Shown piece by piece: positions 1 through 8,332 of a DNA stretch of 29,198 bases. The notes under the pieces are model-generated. The model did not search any database, was not told where the DNA came from, and saw nothing but the letters and a program-made list of their open reading frames with translations. Positions within the stretch are counted from its first letter, which is position 1. Each line of letters starts with the position of its first letter. Source of the stretch: an uncultured bacterium (GTDB lineage: Bacteria; Bacteroidota; Ignavibacteria; Kapaibacteriales; UBA4661); contig CALCNX010000120.1 in assembly GCA_937899715.1 (NCBI GenBank), forward strand, positions 1 through 29,198. The letters run 5' to 3'. The translations under genes were made by a program, and so were the position numbers.

Positions 1-28
1 ACACCCCGTCCTCGCTGCCGCTCGTACA

Positions 29-57
29 CCCCTCTTTGTTCCAAAGAGGGGAATTTC
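29..57. terminator. Hairpin upstream of the histidine kinase gene
   Basis: A perfect 10-bp stem (29-38 with 42-51, loop TTC) is followed by a short AT-rich stretch but no real T-run. It may terminate the gene to the left of the window or be a small intergenic palindrome. Without the upstream gene it cannot be assigned to a strand. Confidence 0.4.
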
Positions 58-85
58 TTGACAAAGCGTAACTTCAGTTGATAAT

Positions 86-2026
86 ATGCGGTATCTGACG
101 ACTTTTCTTTCCTGCGCGTCGTTTTTGTTGGGTATGCAGACCACTCCTACGATGCAAGCACAGAACAGCGATTCTTTGCTTGTACTTCTTCGCACCGTAA
201 GGCAAAAGGGAGCAAATGATACACTTTCTCTGTCTGCCGTATGCAGTGCGATTCAGGACTTGGCATTAGTCAAGCCCGACACAACAATTCTTTACGGTCA
301 AGGTATCGTAAGCACGTCAGAGCAAATACACTTTGATTTAGGCGTTATCCGTGGTTGCCGTTCTTTATGCTTGGCGTATTTCATCAAGGGTAGATACGAA
401 GAGGCTTTTCAAGCCGGGCTTCGGTCTGTGAAACTCGCCGAGCAACTGAACTTTTCAAGAGAAAAAGCGTTGTCCGAAGCACATTTGGCACTGGTATATT
501 ACGCTCTGGGAAATTATGCGGAATCCGCAAAACTATCGTCGGATGCCCAAAAAATCATGCGAGAGCAAGTACAGAACACCCGCGCCGATAGTCTTATGCT
601 CATGGAAGTTGATATTTTGAGTATTTATCCCTTTGCGGACGCAGGAAGAGAGGCTGAATCCATTCGGTACGGTAGAGAAGGAATTGCACTGGCTCGGCGC
701 TTGCAAGAACGCTACTGGACGTGGGTAGGCGTAGGGATTCTCGCTGATTATGCTGCATCGGTCGAAAGTACGGAAGAAGCTATTCGTCTCAGCCATGAAG
801 CCCTTGCTGAGGCTCGTAAGCACGGAGCAACGTATTTTCAATCACTTTTTTTGAGAAATATTGGGCTGATGGAATCCTCTCGTGGCAGGTATGAGCAAGC
901 AATTCGCTATTACTTGGAAAGCATTGACCTTGGCTTGAGAGAAGGGATGAGAATGGAGCTTCCCGATGTGTATGATGAACTTGCAACAGCATACAGCGAA
1001 ATTGACGACATTGAAAAAGCATATTACTGGGAACAGCGTTCTAAGCAGCTTCAAGACAGCGTTTATACCGAAAAAGGCGCATTACAAATTGCTCAAATGC
1101 GAACACAGTATGAAACCGAAAAAATAGAAAACCAAGTTCAAACATTGCAAAGCCAAGGACAAGCCAGAAAAACACTTATTTACGCCGTGAGCGGTGGACT
1201 GCTGCTCTCCGCCATAGCACTGGCAGTTACAGTGGTAGCCTATCGCCGAAAACGCAAAAGTGAAGAGGCGCTGCAAGAAAAGAACGAGGAATTTTTGTCT
1301 CTGAATAAGCAATTACGGGCATTGAATGCCGAAAAAGATGAGTTTATGGGTATCGCAGCGCATGATTTACGCAATCCTATCGGTGGTATTCGTAGTCTGG
1401 CAATGCTTTTGGAGGGCGCACAACATCTTGCGCCTGAGAAAGTTCAGAGTGTTGGCGGTATGGTACGAACCTCAAGCGACGCAATGCTGACGCTGATTGG
1501 TAATTTGCTCAATGTGAACGAATTGGAGCGCGGGCAGGCGTACTCCGCGCCGGAAACATTCAATATTACCTCTTTGATTCAGAACATTACGGATGATTAC
1601 AGTGACCGTGCTGCCGCGAAACAAATTACGCTGCACAGCATAGAAGATACCGACGCTCAAGTGGTCTATGCCGACCGTTTGGCGTGTTTGCAGATTTTTG
1701 ATAACATCGTTTCCAATGCCGTGAAGTATTCGCCTCACGGAAAGAATATCTGGATAGATGTTTACGGAGCGGAAGGAAAAGTACGCGTCGCTGTAAAAGA
1801 CGAAGGAGCAGGGGTAAGCGAGGAAGACAAGCAGCGACTTTTTGGAAAATTTGCTCGTCTTTCTGCAATGCCGACTGGTGGCGAACAGCGCACGGGTCTG
1901 GGGTTGTCTATCGTAAAGCGCTTAGTCGAATCGCAGGGCGGAACCGTCTGGTGCGAGTCTGAATTTGGCAAGGGCGCGACTTTTTTTATAGAGCTTCCCT
2001 CTACTCCTAGCTCATCAGGTGTCTAG
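86..2026 (+). CDS. TPR-containing sensor histidine kinase
   Basis: A 646-residue sensor kinase. Residues 1-25 look like a signal peptide ending near AQ. Residues about 85-330 are alpha-helical with TPR-like repeats (for example around 95-120, 130-155 and 250-280), forming an extracytoplasmic sensor. A transmembrane helix lies at about 364-386, followed by a coiled coil (388-418) and the HisKA domain with phospho-acceptor H426 in the H-box AAHDLRNP. The HATPase domain has N544 (N-box), DEGAG at 572-576 (G1) and GLGL at 604-607 (G2). All catalytic boxes are intact, so the kinase should be active. The family usually binds ATP, autophosphorylates on the H-box histidine and passes phosphate to a response regulator. 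No receiver domain or regulator gene lies next to it, so the partner is unknown. The ATG at 86 is chosen because it gives a proper signal peptide; the next in-frame ATG (134) would destroy it. Confidence 0.9.
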   Translation: MRYLTTFLSCASFLLGMQTTPTMQAQNSDSLLVLLRTVRQKGANDTLSLSAVCSAIQDLALVKPDTTILYGQGIVSTSEQIHFDLGVIRGCRSLCLAYFIKGRYEEAFQAGLRSVKLAEQLNFSREKALSEAHLALVYYALGNYAESAKLSSDAQKIMREQVQNTRADSLMLMEVDILSIYPFADAGREAESIRYGREGIALARRLQERYWTWVGVGILADYAASVESTEEAIRLSHEALAEARKHGATYFQSLFLRNIGLMESSRGRYEQAIRYYLESIDLGLREGMRMELPDVYDELATAYSEIDDIEKAYYWEQRSKQLQDSVYTEKGALQIAQMRTQYETEKIENQVQTLQSQGQARKTLIYAVSGGLLLSAIALAVTVVAYRRKRKSEEALQEKNEEFLSLNKQLRALNAEKDEFMGIAAHDLRNPIGGIRSLAMLLEGAQHLAPEKVQSVGGMVRTSSDAMLTLIGNLLNVNELERGQAYSAPETFNITSLIQNITDDYSDRAAAKQITLHSIEDTDAQVVYADRLACLQIFDNIVSNAVKYSPHGKNIWIDVYGAEGKVRVAVKDEGAGVSEEDKQRLFGKFARLSAMPTGGEQRTGLGLSIVKRLVESQGGTVWCESEFGKGATFFIELPSTPSSSGV

Positions 2027-2102
2027 TCTTTCGAGCGTGAAAAGTATTTTGTTTCTTGTACCAAAATGCGGAAAAATAACACGCGATTCCCGCTCAAAAT
2101 CC

Positions 2103-2110
2103 TATCTTTG
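2103..2110 (+). promoter_or_regulatory. Bacteroidota-type -7 element for the dipeptidase gene
   Basis: TATCTTTG matches the Bacteroidota primary-sigma -7 consensus TAnnTTTG exactly. No good -33 TTTG lies 19-21 bp upstream, so the assignment rests on the -7 box and its position. Transcription would start near 2117 and give a leader of about 75 nt before the ATG at 2192. This element lies inside the longer reading frame that opens at 2066, which argues against the upstream start. Confidence 0.45.
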
Positions 2111-2191
2111 CACTGCCTCTTGCATATACGTTTTGCTTCTCTTGTTTATCACCCGACCAACTCATCTTTATCACCTCTATCTTTTTCGTCA

Positions 2192-3436
2192 ATGAAATCA
2201 ACACTTACCCGCATCCTTTTTGCAAGTATAATTTCCGTTATTGCAATAGGACAGATTTTTGCACAAGAATCATCCAAAGACAAGGGCTTGCGCGAGCTTG
2301 CCGATAAGTTGGCTCATAAATACATCATCGTGGACGGGCACGTGGACTTGCCGTATCGGCTGCGTGTGAAAAATTTCAAGTTCGTGCGTGAATTTATCGG
2401 GATTCCGATTGAAACCCGCGACGGTGATTTTGATTACGTGCGAGCCAAGCGTGGCGGTTTGTCTGCACCGTTTATGTCCGTTTATACGCCGTCGGATTAT
2501 CAGAAAAAAGGTGGAGCAAAACAGTATGCCGATTCGGTAATAGACCTTGTGATGGGGATTCCGAAGGCATACCCGGATAAGTATGCATTCGCAACATCGC
2601 CCGCCGAGATTGAGCGCAATTTCAAACGCGGCATGATTTCACTGCCGCTTGGCATGGAAAACGGTGCTCCGATAGAAAACGACCTTCGCAATGTGGCGTA
2701 TTTCCACAAGCGCGGTGTGCGCTACATCACGCTTACGCACGGAACGGATAATCTGATTTGTGATTCTTCTTACGATACCACGCAGACCTGGAAAGGGCTT
2801 AGTCCTTTCGGAGCAGACGTAGTGCGGGAGATGAACCGCGTGGGAATTATGGTGGATGTGTCGCACGTCTCGGATAGTGCATTTTATCAGGCATTACGGG
2901 TTTCCAAAGCGCCTGTTATTGCATCGCACTCATCATGCCGTTATTTTACACCGACGTTTCTCAGGAATATGTCGGATGATATGATTAAAGCACTTGCGAA
3001 AAAGGGTGGCGTTATTCACATCAATTTTTCGACCTATTTTCTGGATGACGCAAAACGAAAAGCCATGGAAAAGAGCGGGGAAGAACTCAACGTGCTTTTG
3101 AAATCAAAGGGGTTGAAGGGGCAAGATTCTGCTGCGAAGCCGATAATTGCGGACTTTGAGCGGGAACATCCTCTGCTGTTTTCGGATGTGGAAGAAGTGG
3201 CGAATCATATAGACCACGTGGTGAAATTGGTGGGCGTGGATTACGTCGGCTTTGGCTCAGACTTCGATGGCGTGGGGAACTCACTGCCAACGGGATTGAA
3301 GGATGTGGCGCAATATCCGAATCTCATCCACGCACTTCTGAAGCGTGGCTACACCGAAAAAGACATTGTGAAGATTTGCTATCAAAATACGTTTCGTGTC
3401 TGGCGAGAGGTGGAGCGGGTAGCGAAGGGGAAGTAG
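2192..3436 (+). CDS. Exported dipeptidase, peptidase family M19 (membrane/renal dipeptidase type)
   Basis: A 414-residue zinc dipeptidase of family M19, usual length for the family. M19 enzymes hydrolyse dipeptides, some with D-residues at the C-terminal side. The N-terminal 25 residues are a signal peptide ending IFAQ, so it acts in the periplasm or outer membrane. The metal-site pattern is complete: H50 and D52 (GHVD), bridging E156 (GMENG), H225 (DVSH), H246 (ASHS) and D357 (GSDFDG). The reading frame is open back to an ATG at 2066, but those 42 residues lack signal-peptide character and contain the promoter element at 2103, so 2192 is preferred. It is monocistronic, with its own promoter-like element and a terminator at 3493. 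A role in peptide scavenging or peptidoglycan turnover is inferred from the family only. Confidence 0.92.
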   Translation: MKSTLTRILFASIISVIAIGQIFAQESSKDKGLRELADKLAHKYIIVDGHVDLPYRLRVKNFKFVREFIGIPIETRDGDFDYVRAKRGGLSAPFMSVYTPSDYQKKGGAKQYADSVIDLVMGIPKAYPDKYAFATSPAEIERNFKRGMISLPLGMENGAPIENDLRNVAYFHKRGVRYITLTHGTDNLICDSSYDTTQTWKGLSPFGADVVREMNRVGIMVDVSHVSDSAFYQALRVSKAPVIASHSSCRYFTPTFLRNMSDDMIKALAKKGGVIHINFSTYFLDDAKRKAMEKSGEELNVLLKSKGLKGQDSAAKPIIADFEREHPLLFSDVEEVANHIDHVVKLVGVDYVGFGSDFDGVGNSLPTGLKDVAQYPNLIHALLKRGYTEKDIVKICYQNTFRVWREVERVAKGK

Positions 3437-3492
3437 ATTAAAAGAGAAGTGATTACCGATTGAAGTATCTCTGCATTGCTGATTACTGTTTT

Positions 3493-3534
3493 CCCGTCGG
3501 ACGCTTTTTTAGAGCGTCCAACGGGTTTTCTTTT
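3493..3534 (+). terminator. Rho-independent terminator of the dipeptidase gene
   Basis: A 13-bp stem with one C-A mismatch (3493-3505 with 3513-3525) and a 7-nt loop is followed by TTTTCTTTT. It lies 57 bp after the dipeptidase stop codon. Confidence 0.85.
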
Positions 3535-3549
3535 CGTATCCACTACTGC

Positions 3550-3580
3550 TGTGAGAATGCTGTAAAGAGTGATATCTTTG
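3550..3580 (+). promoter_or_regulatory. Promoter-like element in the gap after the dipeptidase gene
   Basis: TATCTTTG at 3573-3580 is an exact TAnnTTTG match with a TGTG (one change from TTTG) 19 bp upstream at 3550-3553. It is identical to the -7 box before the dipeptidase, and both are followed by ACTGC after one base. No plus-strand gene lies downstream before the terminator at 3923. Confidence 0.33.
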
Positions 3581-3586
3581 TACTGC

Positions 3587-3959
3587 GGGTGGAAGGCTCT
3601 GAAGTGTTGTCATTGCTTGCGTATTTGCTCACCTAGTACAATTACCGAAACGGCTTTTCAACTCAAGGATAAAGCCAATATTTTTGTCTTCTTGACAAAC
3701 CCAAAGCCGACGAGTTTCCGAATGTCAGCGCCGAGATAGCTTTTGAGACGCATATAAAACAGATAAAATCGGCAAGCCGATTTCTTCAAAGTCTCAGTAC
3801 TGGGAGCACTTTGAGCGAGTAATACTCGAGAATCTTTGGGTGCTATCACGGGGCGATTCGTGTTTGGTGTGGGACGAGGGTGTCTTAACAAATAGACAGG
3901 CACATAACCGAAATAAAAAAAACGAGCACCTGACCATCGGTCAAAGGCTCGCTTTTTTT
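3587..3959 (+). other. Gap without a supported protein gene; possible structured RNA
   Basis: No convincing reading frame on either strand. On the plus strand the stretch contains nested hairpins: TGAGAC/GTCTCA (3744-3749 with 3791-3796) enclosing the perfect palindrome 3766-3773/3776-3783 (AAATCGGC and its complement), then CGAGT/ACTCG at 3816-3828. It is preceded by a promoter-like element and closed by a strong terminator, giving a predicted transcript of about 370 nt. It does not show the conserved sequences of tmRNA, RNase P RNA or SRP RNA. It could equally be plain intergenic DNA sharing the terminator of the minus-strand transporter gene. Confidence 0.27.
3911..3959. terminator. Bidirectional Rho-independent terminator
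   Basis: CGAGC at 3923-3927 pairs with GCTCG at 3947-3951, and TGACC at 3931-3935 pairs with GGTCA at 3939-3943, separated by a small internal loop. An A-run precedes it (3914-3922) and a T-run follows (3953-3959), so it can end transcription on both strands. On the minus strand it sits just past the stop codon of the ABC transporter gene. Confidence 0.8.
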
Positions 3960-3976
3960 CATTGTTTTGTACCTGC

Positions 3977-6900
3977 TTAATTACTCGGCGCGGCTACGTG
4001 CTTTTTCCTGCGGAAGCGCTGGAAGAACGTTGCTATCGGGTCGCGGAGCGCCAGAAGAGCAATCGTGCCAATGCTGGCAGCAATAGCCATGAGCCAAAGC
4101 ATCACCGCATCGTAGAGTGCGGTCGGAACAGCCTTAAACCAAGGGTTGAAGAGGTTGATGACGGGAACGGATTTTGTTGAAACCAAAAGTGGGTAGTCCC
4201 ACCAGCTGATTTCCGCGTCAACGTCCGTGCCGCGCACTGCGTCTGCGTGGGCAGCGGCTTCGGGCGTACCGTGCTGTATGCCTTTCAGAGCAGCTACTTT
4301 CAAGTCGTGGTAGCTGTCGTTGGCAATGCGTACCTCGCGGGCGATTTCTTGATTGCCATATTGCTTTTGATATGCCGTGCGGTGCAGGTCGAGAAGGGAG
4401 TCCACACGCTGCTTCTGGACTTGGAAGTCCTGCAAATCCAATTCGGTTTTTTGTAAACGGTCGTTGAGCATAGCAATACGAGCAACGAAATTCAAACTAT
4501 CGGTCTTGATTTTGTTGTCGTAGTACGCAATAGCATTGGTGCGCTCCACCGATGCGCGGTCGAAGTTGGAGTAGAAGGCAAGCGTTTTTTGTGCTTCTTC
4601 TTGGAGTGCTTGAATTTGCTTCTTGAGCGTTTCAGGATTGCCACCGCTTTTCTTCACCATCGCGCGATTCGCTTCTATTGCCGAATCCAGCGACGACTTA
4701 TTCTTTTGCATCGCGGCAAGCTGTGTTTGATTTGCTACAATTTTCTGGTCAAGTTCGGCGATTTTGGCAGTGCGAGCCGTCGTGTCGGCGATGTATTGAG
4801 CTTCAAAAGTAGTAGTGAGCGAGTCCCGTTCTTTTTCTGTCTGGTCTGCAAGGTCGGACAGGATATTACCACGAATGAGTCTGCGCTGCAGGTAGTCGGC
4901 TCTTGGTTGGAAGCTGTTGAATGAGTATTGGAGCGTTACCAAGCCTTCATACGCCCAGCGCGATGGCACAAACTGACATACTTCCGGAATTTCATGTTTT
5001 TTGTTGACTTTGAGGTGATCCATTTGGCTGTATGGAATCAGCGCTCCGGCAAAAATAATTTGTGGGATAAGCAAGAGCGGAACAATGTTGAACGCCGCCT
5101 TCGAGGACAAGTTGGGAAGCGCCGAGATAAGTAAGCCAAGCGCAATGCCGTTGAAGGAAACAATGGTCAGGAAGCCGAGATATTCAAAATATAACTCGTG
5201 CATACCCAAAATCGGGAAAGAGAAGGCAATAAAAAGAATATTCTGTGCGACGCAAAAGACGAAGAGCGTCAAAAACTTCGAGGCATAATAGGCAGTATTC
5301 CTGATGTTCAGCATCCTCTCACGCAAGAGAATTGCTGCATCCTTGATGATTTCATCCACGCTGTTGGTCATAGCGAGGAACATCGCAATAATAGTGGCAA
5401 GGAAAATATAGACGCGCAGGTTGTCGTTCTGGAAAAGGTTGTATTCTGAGGTTGCGCCCGGCAGAAGACGTAGAATAAGCGCTACGGCAATAGCCAGAAC
5501 AGGTGCTTCCAAGAACGTAATGAGCAGGTTTGAGCGGTCGCGGACTTTATTCTTGAAATTCCGCGAAAGCAGGTTCACAAATTGCCGCCACTTATCGCCA
5601 AGCGTGTATTCACGGGCAGGTGGGAGCGGTACGCGGTTTGCGTCCTCGACCGTAATGCGCTTGACACTGTTCCGATAGTCCAAAAAGCGCTCTTTCCAAT
5701 AGTCCGGCGAATACTTCCGTTGTGGAAGCGGCACACCGTCAATGTCTCGAAGGGGTTCTTCAAGAACTTCCAAAAGCAAATCAGGCTCGGTATTTTCTAC
5801 AAAAGGACGCTGCGCTGCAACGGTGATAACATCGAATTGCTCACCACCGATGGCATCGCCTTGGAACAAGCTGGAGTGCGCCTTGAAGTATGCCAGTGCC
5901 ATCATCGAATCGCCGTAGAACGCCATTTTACCGCCCTTGTCGAGGAAGAGCGTTTTGTCGAACATTTTGTAAATTTTTGAACTCGGCTGGTGAATAACCA
6001 CAAACACAATTTTGCCCTGCAAACTGAGGCGGCGGAGCAGTTCCACAATTTTTTCGGAATCCTTCGACGACAAGCCCGATGTCGGTTCGTCCAAGAAATA
6101 GACATCCGCGCGGGAAAGCAGTTCCAGCCCGATATTGAGGCGCTTACGCTGTCCGCCTGAAAGGGTGCGCTGCGTGGGGCTTCCGGCGCGAATATCGCGT
6201 TTGTCGGCAAGGTCAATGTCTATGAGAACGGCGTTGACAATATCGTTGATTTCTTTATCGGTCTTGCGCGGGTAGCGAAGTTTGCCGTTATAGAAAAGGT
6301 TCTCATATACGGTCAAGTTCTCGAAGAGCAAGTCGTCTTGCGGCACATAGCCCAAGTAGTCCCGGAGCGACGGGTAGAGTTTGTGCAGGTTGTACGCATT
6401 CAGTTCCACCGTGCCTTGCGTGGGCTTGTTGTAGCCGTTGATGATATTGAGCAGCGTGGATTTGCCGCAGCCCGACGGACCCATCACCGCAACAAGGTCG
6501 CCGTAGTCAATTTCAAAGGTAAGGTCGTCCAGACCCCGCGTACCATCTTGGAATTGATAGGTGATTTGCCGCCCGATGAAGTCTTTGAAACGGAATGGCT
6601 CAATAGCGCACACGCCGGAGGGGAAGTTCAGACTGAGAACAAACTTATCCACCAGCACAATGCTGCGCTCCGGCAACTGAATAGATTTCTTGATAACGCG
6701 GGAATTGTGATAGACAGAGTAGGGGCAGCCCTTTGGCTCAAGCAGTAAGGTATTTTGCCCGTCGCCACCACTAACGCGCAAGATACGGAAGTCCCATTCT
6801 TTGGCGGAATCATCATTAAGAATAATGTCGCATTTTTTGTGATTGCCAATGCGATATTCTAATTTGTCCGAGTCAAGCGGGAAGGTATCACTCGCCAAAC

Positions 6901-7906
6901 CCTCTTGGAAGGCGACTTTGCGGAGATTGATGGGGCAGTTGTCAACGGAAATATCGTCATTCAGGTTCACAAAAATTTGTTCGTCTATTGGCATCCCGTT
7001 CACGCTGAGATTCGTCATCGGCGTAAGCGGACGGAGCATAATGGTGAGTTTGGCAAACTCAATCGTCATAATGTCTTCGTAGCTCGACATCTGCGAAATG
7101 ATAAACTCTTCTTTGCCTTCCAAATTCATTCCCTTCGCAACGTAGAGCGTGACCGGGACAGCAAACTTCGCTTTGAGTTGGAAATAGAAATTGAGGTCTT
7201 CGTAGTTAATCGTGTATTCGCGTATCGTGATGTTCTGATTGTGCTGAATTTTGTTCGCCAGTCTGTGGCTGAGATTCTTTGCCATTGCCATCGCATTACC
7301 GACGCTGACGGGGTGCTGCTGAGACTTCAGGAGAGCGACGTAGATAGAATTGATTTTCAGAATCTCAAGTTCAAGGCGCTGGTAGGGCAAAATAATGTCC
7401 GAATACCCCGGAATATCGCCCACGCGAAGGGATTGAATAATCGTTTGTTTGCCTGTTTCGAGGTCGGCAGCATCGGGTACGTCGAAGATTTTTTCAATAA
7501 AGGCAAGGTCTTCTATCGTCACGCCGATTTCCTGCCCGATAGCGCGTGCAGTCTCGCGTTCAGCTTCTTCCATCTGGTCGGTGGAGGCAAGCTCATAGAC
7601 CTTCATCAAGATAAAGACGCGATTCTCGTAGGAGAAGCCTTCGCGTATTTGCCGTGCAGCAGATTCCACTTCTGCGCCGGTCTCAATATAGCGCTCAAAC
7701 TGCCCGAAAAGATAGTCTGCAATGGGCGGCAGATAGAGCGAATCAAGATAATTGCTGACGTAATTGCGCTCGGCATCGGAAACAATGCCGTCGGCGATAG
7801 CCAGCACACTGAAGAGTTTTATCGTATTAACGATGAGAGAATTCTCAAAACTCTGCTCAATAGCTGCTACTGAATTGTTAGCAATAAGTGGTTCCGTGGT
7901 GGACAT
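3977..7906 (-). CDS. TerB-FHA-ABC transporter fusion, ABCG-type half transporter
   Basis: A 1309-residue fusion. Residues about 25-145 resemble the TerB domain. Residues about 345-427 resemble an FHA domain, but the usual Gly-Arg and Ser-x-x-His binding residues are replaced (G354-N355, then AKEWDF), so phosphopeptide binding is doubtful. The ABC ATPase is intact: Walker A GPSGCGKST (476-484), Q523, signature LSGGQ (582-586), Walker B D606-E607, H639. The ATPase-before-membrane order and the NIGLELLSRADVYFLDEPTS pattern are of the ABCG/ABC-2 type. Membrane helices are predicted near 795-816, 833-853, 873-899, 905-930, 935-958 and 1262-1287. Between the last two lies a loop of about 300 residues, largely coiled coil (about 1018-1080 and 1090-1180). 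The substrate is unknown. The start at 7906 is chosen because the extension to 8032 has no domain character. A divergent gene lies upstream, so it is transcribed alone. Confidence 0.88.
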   Translation of the reverse strand: MSTTEPLIANNSVAAIEQSFENSLIVNTIKLFSVLAIADGIVSDAERNYVSNYLDSLYLPPIADYLFGQFERYIETGAEVESAARQIREGFSYENRVFILMKVYELASTDQMEEAERETARAIGQEIGVTIEDLAFIEKIFDVPDAADLETGKQTIIQSLRVGDIPGYSDIILPYQRLELEILKINSIYVALLKSQQHPVSVGNAMAMAKNLSHRLANKIQHNQNITIREYTINYEDLNFYFQLKAKFAVPVTLYVAKGMNLEGKEEFIISQMSSYEDIMTIEFAKLTIMLRPLTPMTNLSVNGMPIDEQIFVNLNDDISVDNCPINLRKVAFQEGLASDTFPLDSDKLEYRIGNHKKCDIILNDDSAKEWDFRILRVSGGDGQNTLLLEPKGCPYSVYHNSRVIKKSIQLPERSIVLVDKFVLSLNFPSGVCAIEPFRFKDFIGRQITYQFQDGTRGLDDLTFEIDYGDLVAVMGPSGCGKSTLLNIINGYNKPTQGTVELNAYNLHKLYPSLRDYLGYVPQDDLLFENLTVYENLFYNGKLRYPRKTDKEINDIVNAVLIDIDLADKRDIRAGSPTQRTLSGGQRKRLNIGLELLSRADVYFLDEPTSGLSSKDSEKIVELLRRLSLQGKIVFVVIHQPSSKIYKMFDKTLFLDKGGKMAFYGDSMMALAYFKAHSSLFQGDAIGGEQFDVITVAAQRPFVENTEPDLLLEVLEEPLRDIDGVPLPQRKYSPDYWKERFLDYRNSVKRITVEDANRVPLPPAREYTLGDKWRQFVNLLSRNFKNKVRDRSNLLITFLEAPVLAIAVALILRLLPGATSEYNLFQNDNLRVYIFLATIIAMFLAMTNSVDEIIKDAAILLRERMLNIRNTAYYASKFLTLFVFCVAQNILFIAFSFPILGMHELYFEYLGFLTIVSFNGIALGLLISALPNLSSKAAFNIVPLLLIPQIIFAGALIPYSQMDHLKVNKKHEIPEVCQFVPSRWAYEGLVTLQYSFNSFQPRADYLQRRLIRGNILSDLADQTEKERDSLTTTFEAQYIADTTARTAKIAELDQKIVANQTQLAAMQKNKSSLDSAIEANRAMVKKSGGNPETLKKQIQALQEEAQKTLAFYSNFDRASVERTNAIAYYDNKIKTDSLNFVARIAMLNDRLQKTELDLQDFQVQKQRVDSLLDLHRTAYQKQYGNQEIAREVRIANDSYHDLKVAALKGIQHGTPEAAAHADAVRGTDVDAEISWWDYPLLVSTKSVPVINLFNPWFKAVPTALYDAVMLWLMAIAASIGTIALLALRDPIATFFQRFRRKKHVAAPSN

Positions 7907-8171
7907 AGCAACACCGCTTTCGGCGAAGATGGACGAATAAAAAGTTATGAACTGTTGAAAAATACAACGTGCAATCAAACGGATAAACAACGACCGAACA
8001 ATATAGCAAACTCTTTGGCTTAGACCAAGCAACCATGCAGTTTTTGAAGGACAGTTGCTGAGATTTTACATTTGGCTGCCGTCGCAACTTGTTGCTGAGT
8101 TGTTCCAAAACGGTCTATGGTCAGTGCCAAAATTGTTGAGTGGACAGAATATTTTTTGTAATATCGCTGCG

Positions 8172-8186
8172 TGTAAAGCGTTTACA
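8172..8186. promoter_or_regulatory. Operator-like palindrome
   Basis: TGTAAAGCGTTTACA is a perfect inverted repeat (6 bp, 3-bp centre). It lies 35 bp upstream of the putative -33 element of the OmpA-family gene, where a DNA-binding regulator could sit. No regulator can be named from the sequence. Confidence 0.35.
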
Positions 8187-8220
8187 ATGAACAACAAACT
8201 GCGAACAACAAGACTGAGAT

Positions 8221-8250
8221 TTTGATACCGTGCGACTAATCGTATCATTG
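8221..8250 (+). promoter_or_regulatory. Putative promoter of the OmpA-family gene
   Basis: TTTG at 8221-8224 and TATCATTG at 8243-8250 are separated by 18 bp. The second box differs from TAnnTTTG by one base. Transcription would start near 8257, leaving a leader of about 75 nt, similar to the dipeptidase gene. Confidence 0.35.
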
Positions 8251-8332
8251 TTTCGATGCTTGGCACAGATTTTGCATCGTTTGAAGCAATAACTGAAAAC
8301 CAAGAATTTGATAATCAATCGCAGATGTGATT

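Larger units (their letters stand above)
7907..8332. other. Divergent intergenic region between transporter and OmpA-family genes
   Basis: This 426-bp region separates two diverging genes and should hold both promoters. It contains a 15-bp palindrome (8172-8186) and a promoter-like element for the rightward gene (8221-8250). No TAnnTTTG match was found on the minus strand for the transporter. The short open frames here have no recognisable protein features. Confidence 0.5.

Noticed and set aside
58..87. Perfect sigma-70 -35 box (TTGACA) with GATAAT or TAATAT 16-18 bp downstream
   Set aside because: The -10 box would overlap the start codon at 86, and moving the start downstream removes a good signal peptide. 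Probably chance.
2066..2191. 42-codon N-terminal extension of the dipeptidase
   Set aside because: It contains a promoter-like element and hides the signal peptide that begins at 2192.
3658..3903. Minus-strand reading frame of 81 codons in the gap
   Set aside because: No domain, no ribosome-binding site and no low-complexity or membrane pattern; it looks random.
6905..7873. Plus-strand frame of 322 codons antisense to the transporter gene
   Set aside because: It is the codon-bias shadow of the well-supported ABC gene and has no recognisable domain.
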